Source of the DNA: Betaproteobacteria bacterium HGW-Betaproteobacteria-16 | GTDB taxonomy: Bacteria; Pseudomonadota; Gammaproteobacteria; Burkholderiales; Burkholderiaceae_C | NCBI GenBank assembly: GCA_002840835.1 | Contig: PHCQ01000023.1 | Span: 1 to 64,000, forward strand | DNA: 64,000 bases | Direction: 5' to 3' | Part shown: one piece after another, positions 63,973 through 64,000 of the stretch | Layout of the letters: each line of letters starts with the position of its first letter | Numbering within the stretch: position 1 is the first letter of the stretch | Program-made: the position numbers and the translations under genes | The notes under the pieces: generated by a model | What the model was told of the DNA's origin: nothing | Seen by the model: only the letters and a program-made list of their open reading frames with translations | Databases searched by the model: none

Positions 63973-64000
63973 CAGGCGCGGTCTGTCGGGTCACGGGGAA
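63972..64000 (-). CDS. Possible 3' end of an upstream operon gene (partial)
   Basis: In the minus strand a frame reads PRDPTDRA then TGA, overlapping the glgX ATG as TGATG, the same junction type as inside this operon. Only about nine codons are inside the window; the product cannot be named. A glycogen or trehalose gene (such as glgB or treS) would be expected by context. Confidence 0.35.

Noticed and set aside
1-64000. CRISPR array, prophage, integrated element with att sites, or defence island
   Set aside because: No regularly spaced repeats, phage genes, integrase or recognisable defence genes were found on either strand.

Overview
The window is about 64 kb of a GC-rich betaproteobacterial chromosome, most likely from a member of the Comamonadaceae (Hydrogenophaga or Polaromonas-like). 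This is an inference from the protein sequences, from the runs hpf-ptsN-hprK, fur/bamE-dapB, leuS-lptE-holA and gshA-gshB-proA, and from short GC-rich palindromic repeats between genes. No rRNA, tRNA, CRISPR array, prophage, complete insertion sequence or recognisable defence island was seen.

Positions 1-11,100 are a worn accessory region: small membrane proteins, a divergent SDR/AraC pair, a CAP-domain protein, ExoD, a RidA homologue and a lipoprotein with a probable frameshift. Between them lie gene remnants (class I fumarase, AraC) and at least three families of short dispersed repeats. Positions 11,140-16,500 carry catabolic functions: ACC deaminase with its divergent Lrp-type regulator, and a MarR-regulated vanillate-demethylase-like Rieske system (vanA, vanB) with a clear palindromic operator, followed by a YghU-type glutathione transferase.

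Positions 16,600-28,100 are conserved core: ribosome hibernation factor, PTS-Ntr (ptsN, hprK), fur, bamE, dapB, an ExbB/ExbD pair, leuS, lptE and holA, a class II amidotransferase and an extensin-like protein. Positions 28,200-35,000 carry an NMT1/SsuA-type ABC importer, a LysR/MFS divergent pair and a TetR-controlled small operon with a visible operator. Positions 35,400-40,300 are accessory again: an unusual GIY-YIG/MarR two-gene operon, GNAT, methyltransferase, a YCII-VOC fusion and an SMR pump. Positions 40,300-47,000 hold glutathione synthesis (gshA, gshB), proA, a DUF2855 protein and a rhodanese. Two long palindromic elements lie here, one running to within 3 bp of the gshB start codon.

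Positions 47,000-51,300 hold an exported protoglobin and an AhpD-fold protein, divergent from an AraC regulator, plus an MFS pump and small remnants. From 51,602 to the right edge the minus strand carries one tightly overlapping operon for alpha-glucan to trehalose conversion: glgX, a GDE/GH100-like glucosidase, a second glgX, treZ and a 1,677-residue MalQ-TreY fusion. Every junction overlaps (ATGA or TGATG), and the operon appears to continue upstream beyond the window.

The best candidates for something under-described are the AraC/exported protoglobin/AhpD-fold unit, the GIY-YIG/MarR autoregulatory operon, the MalQ-TreY fusion whose N-terminus is encoded by an intergenic repeat, and the palindromic element abutting gshB. 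I found no clear wholly new multi-gene system.
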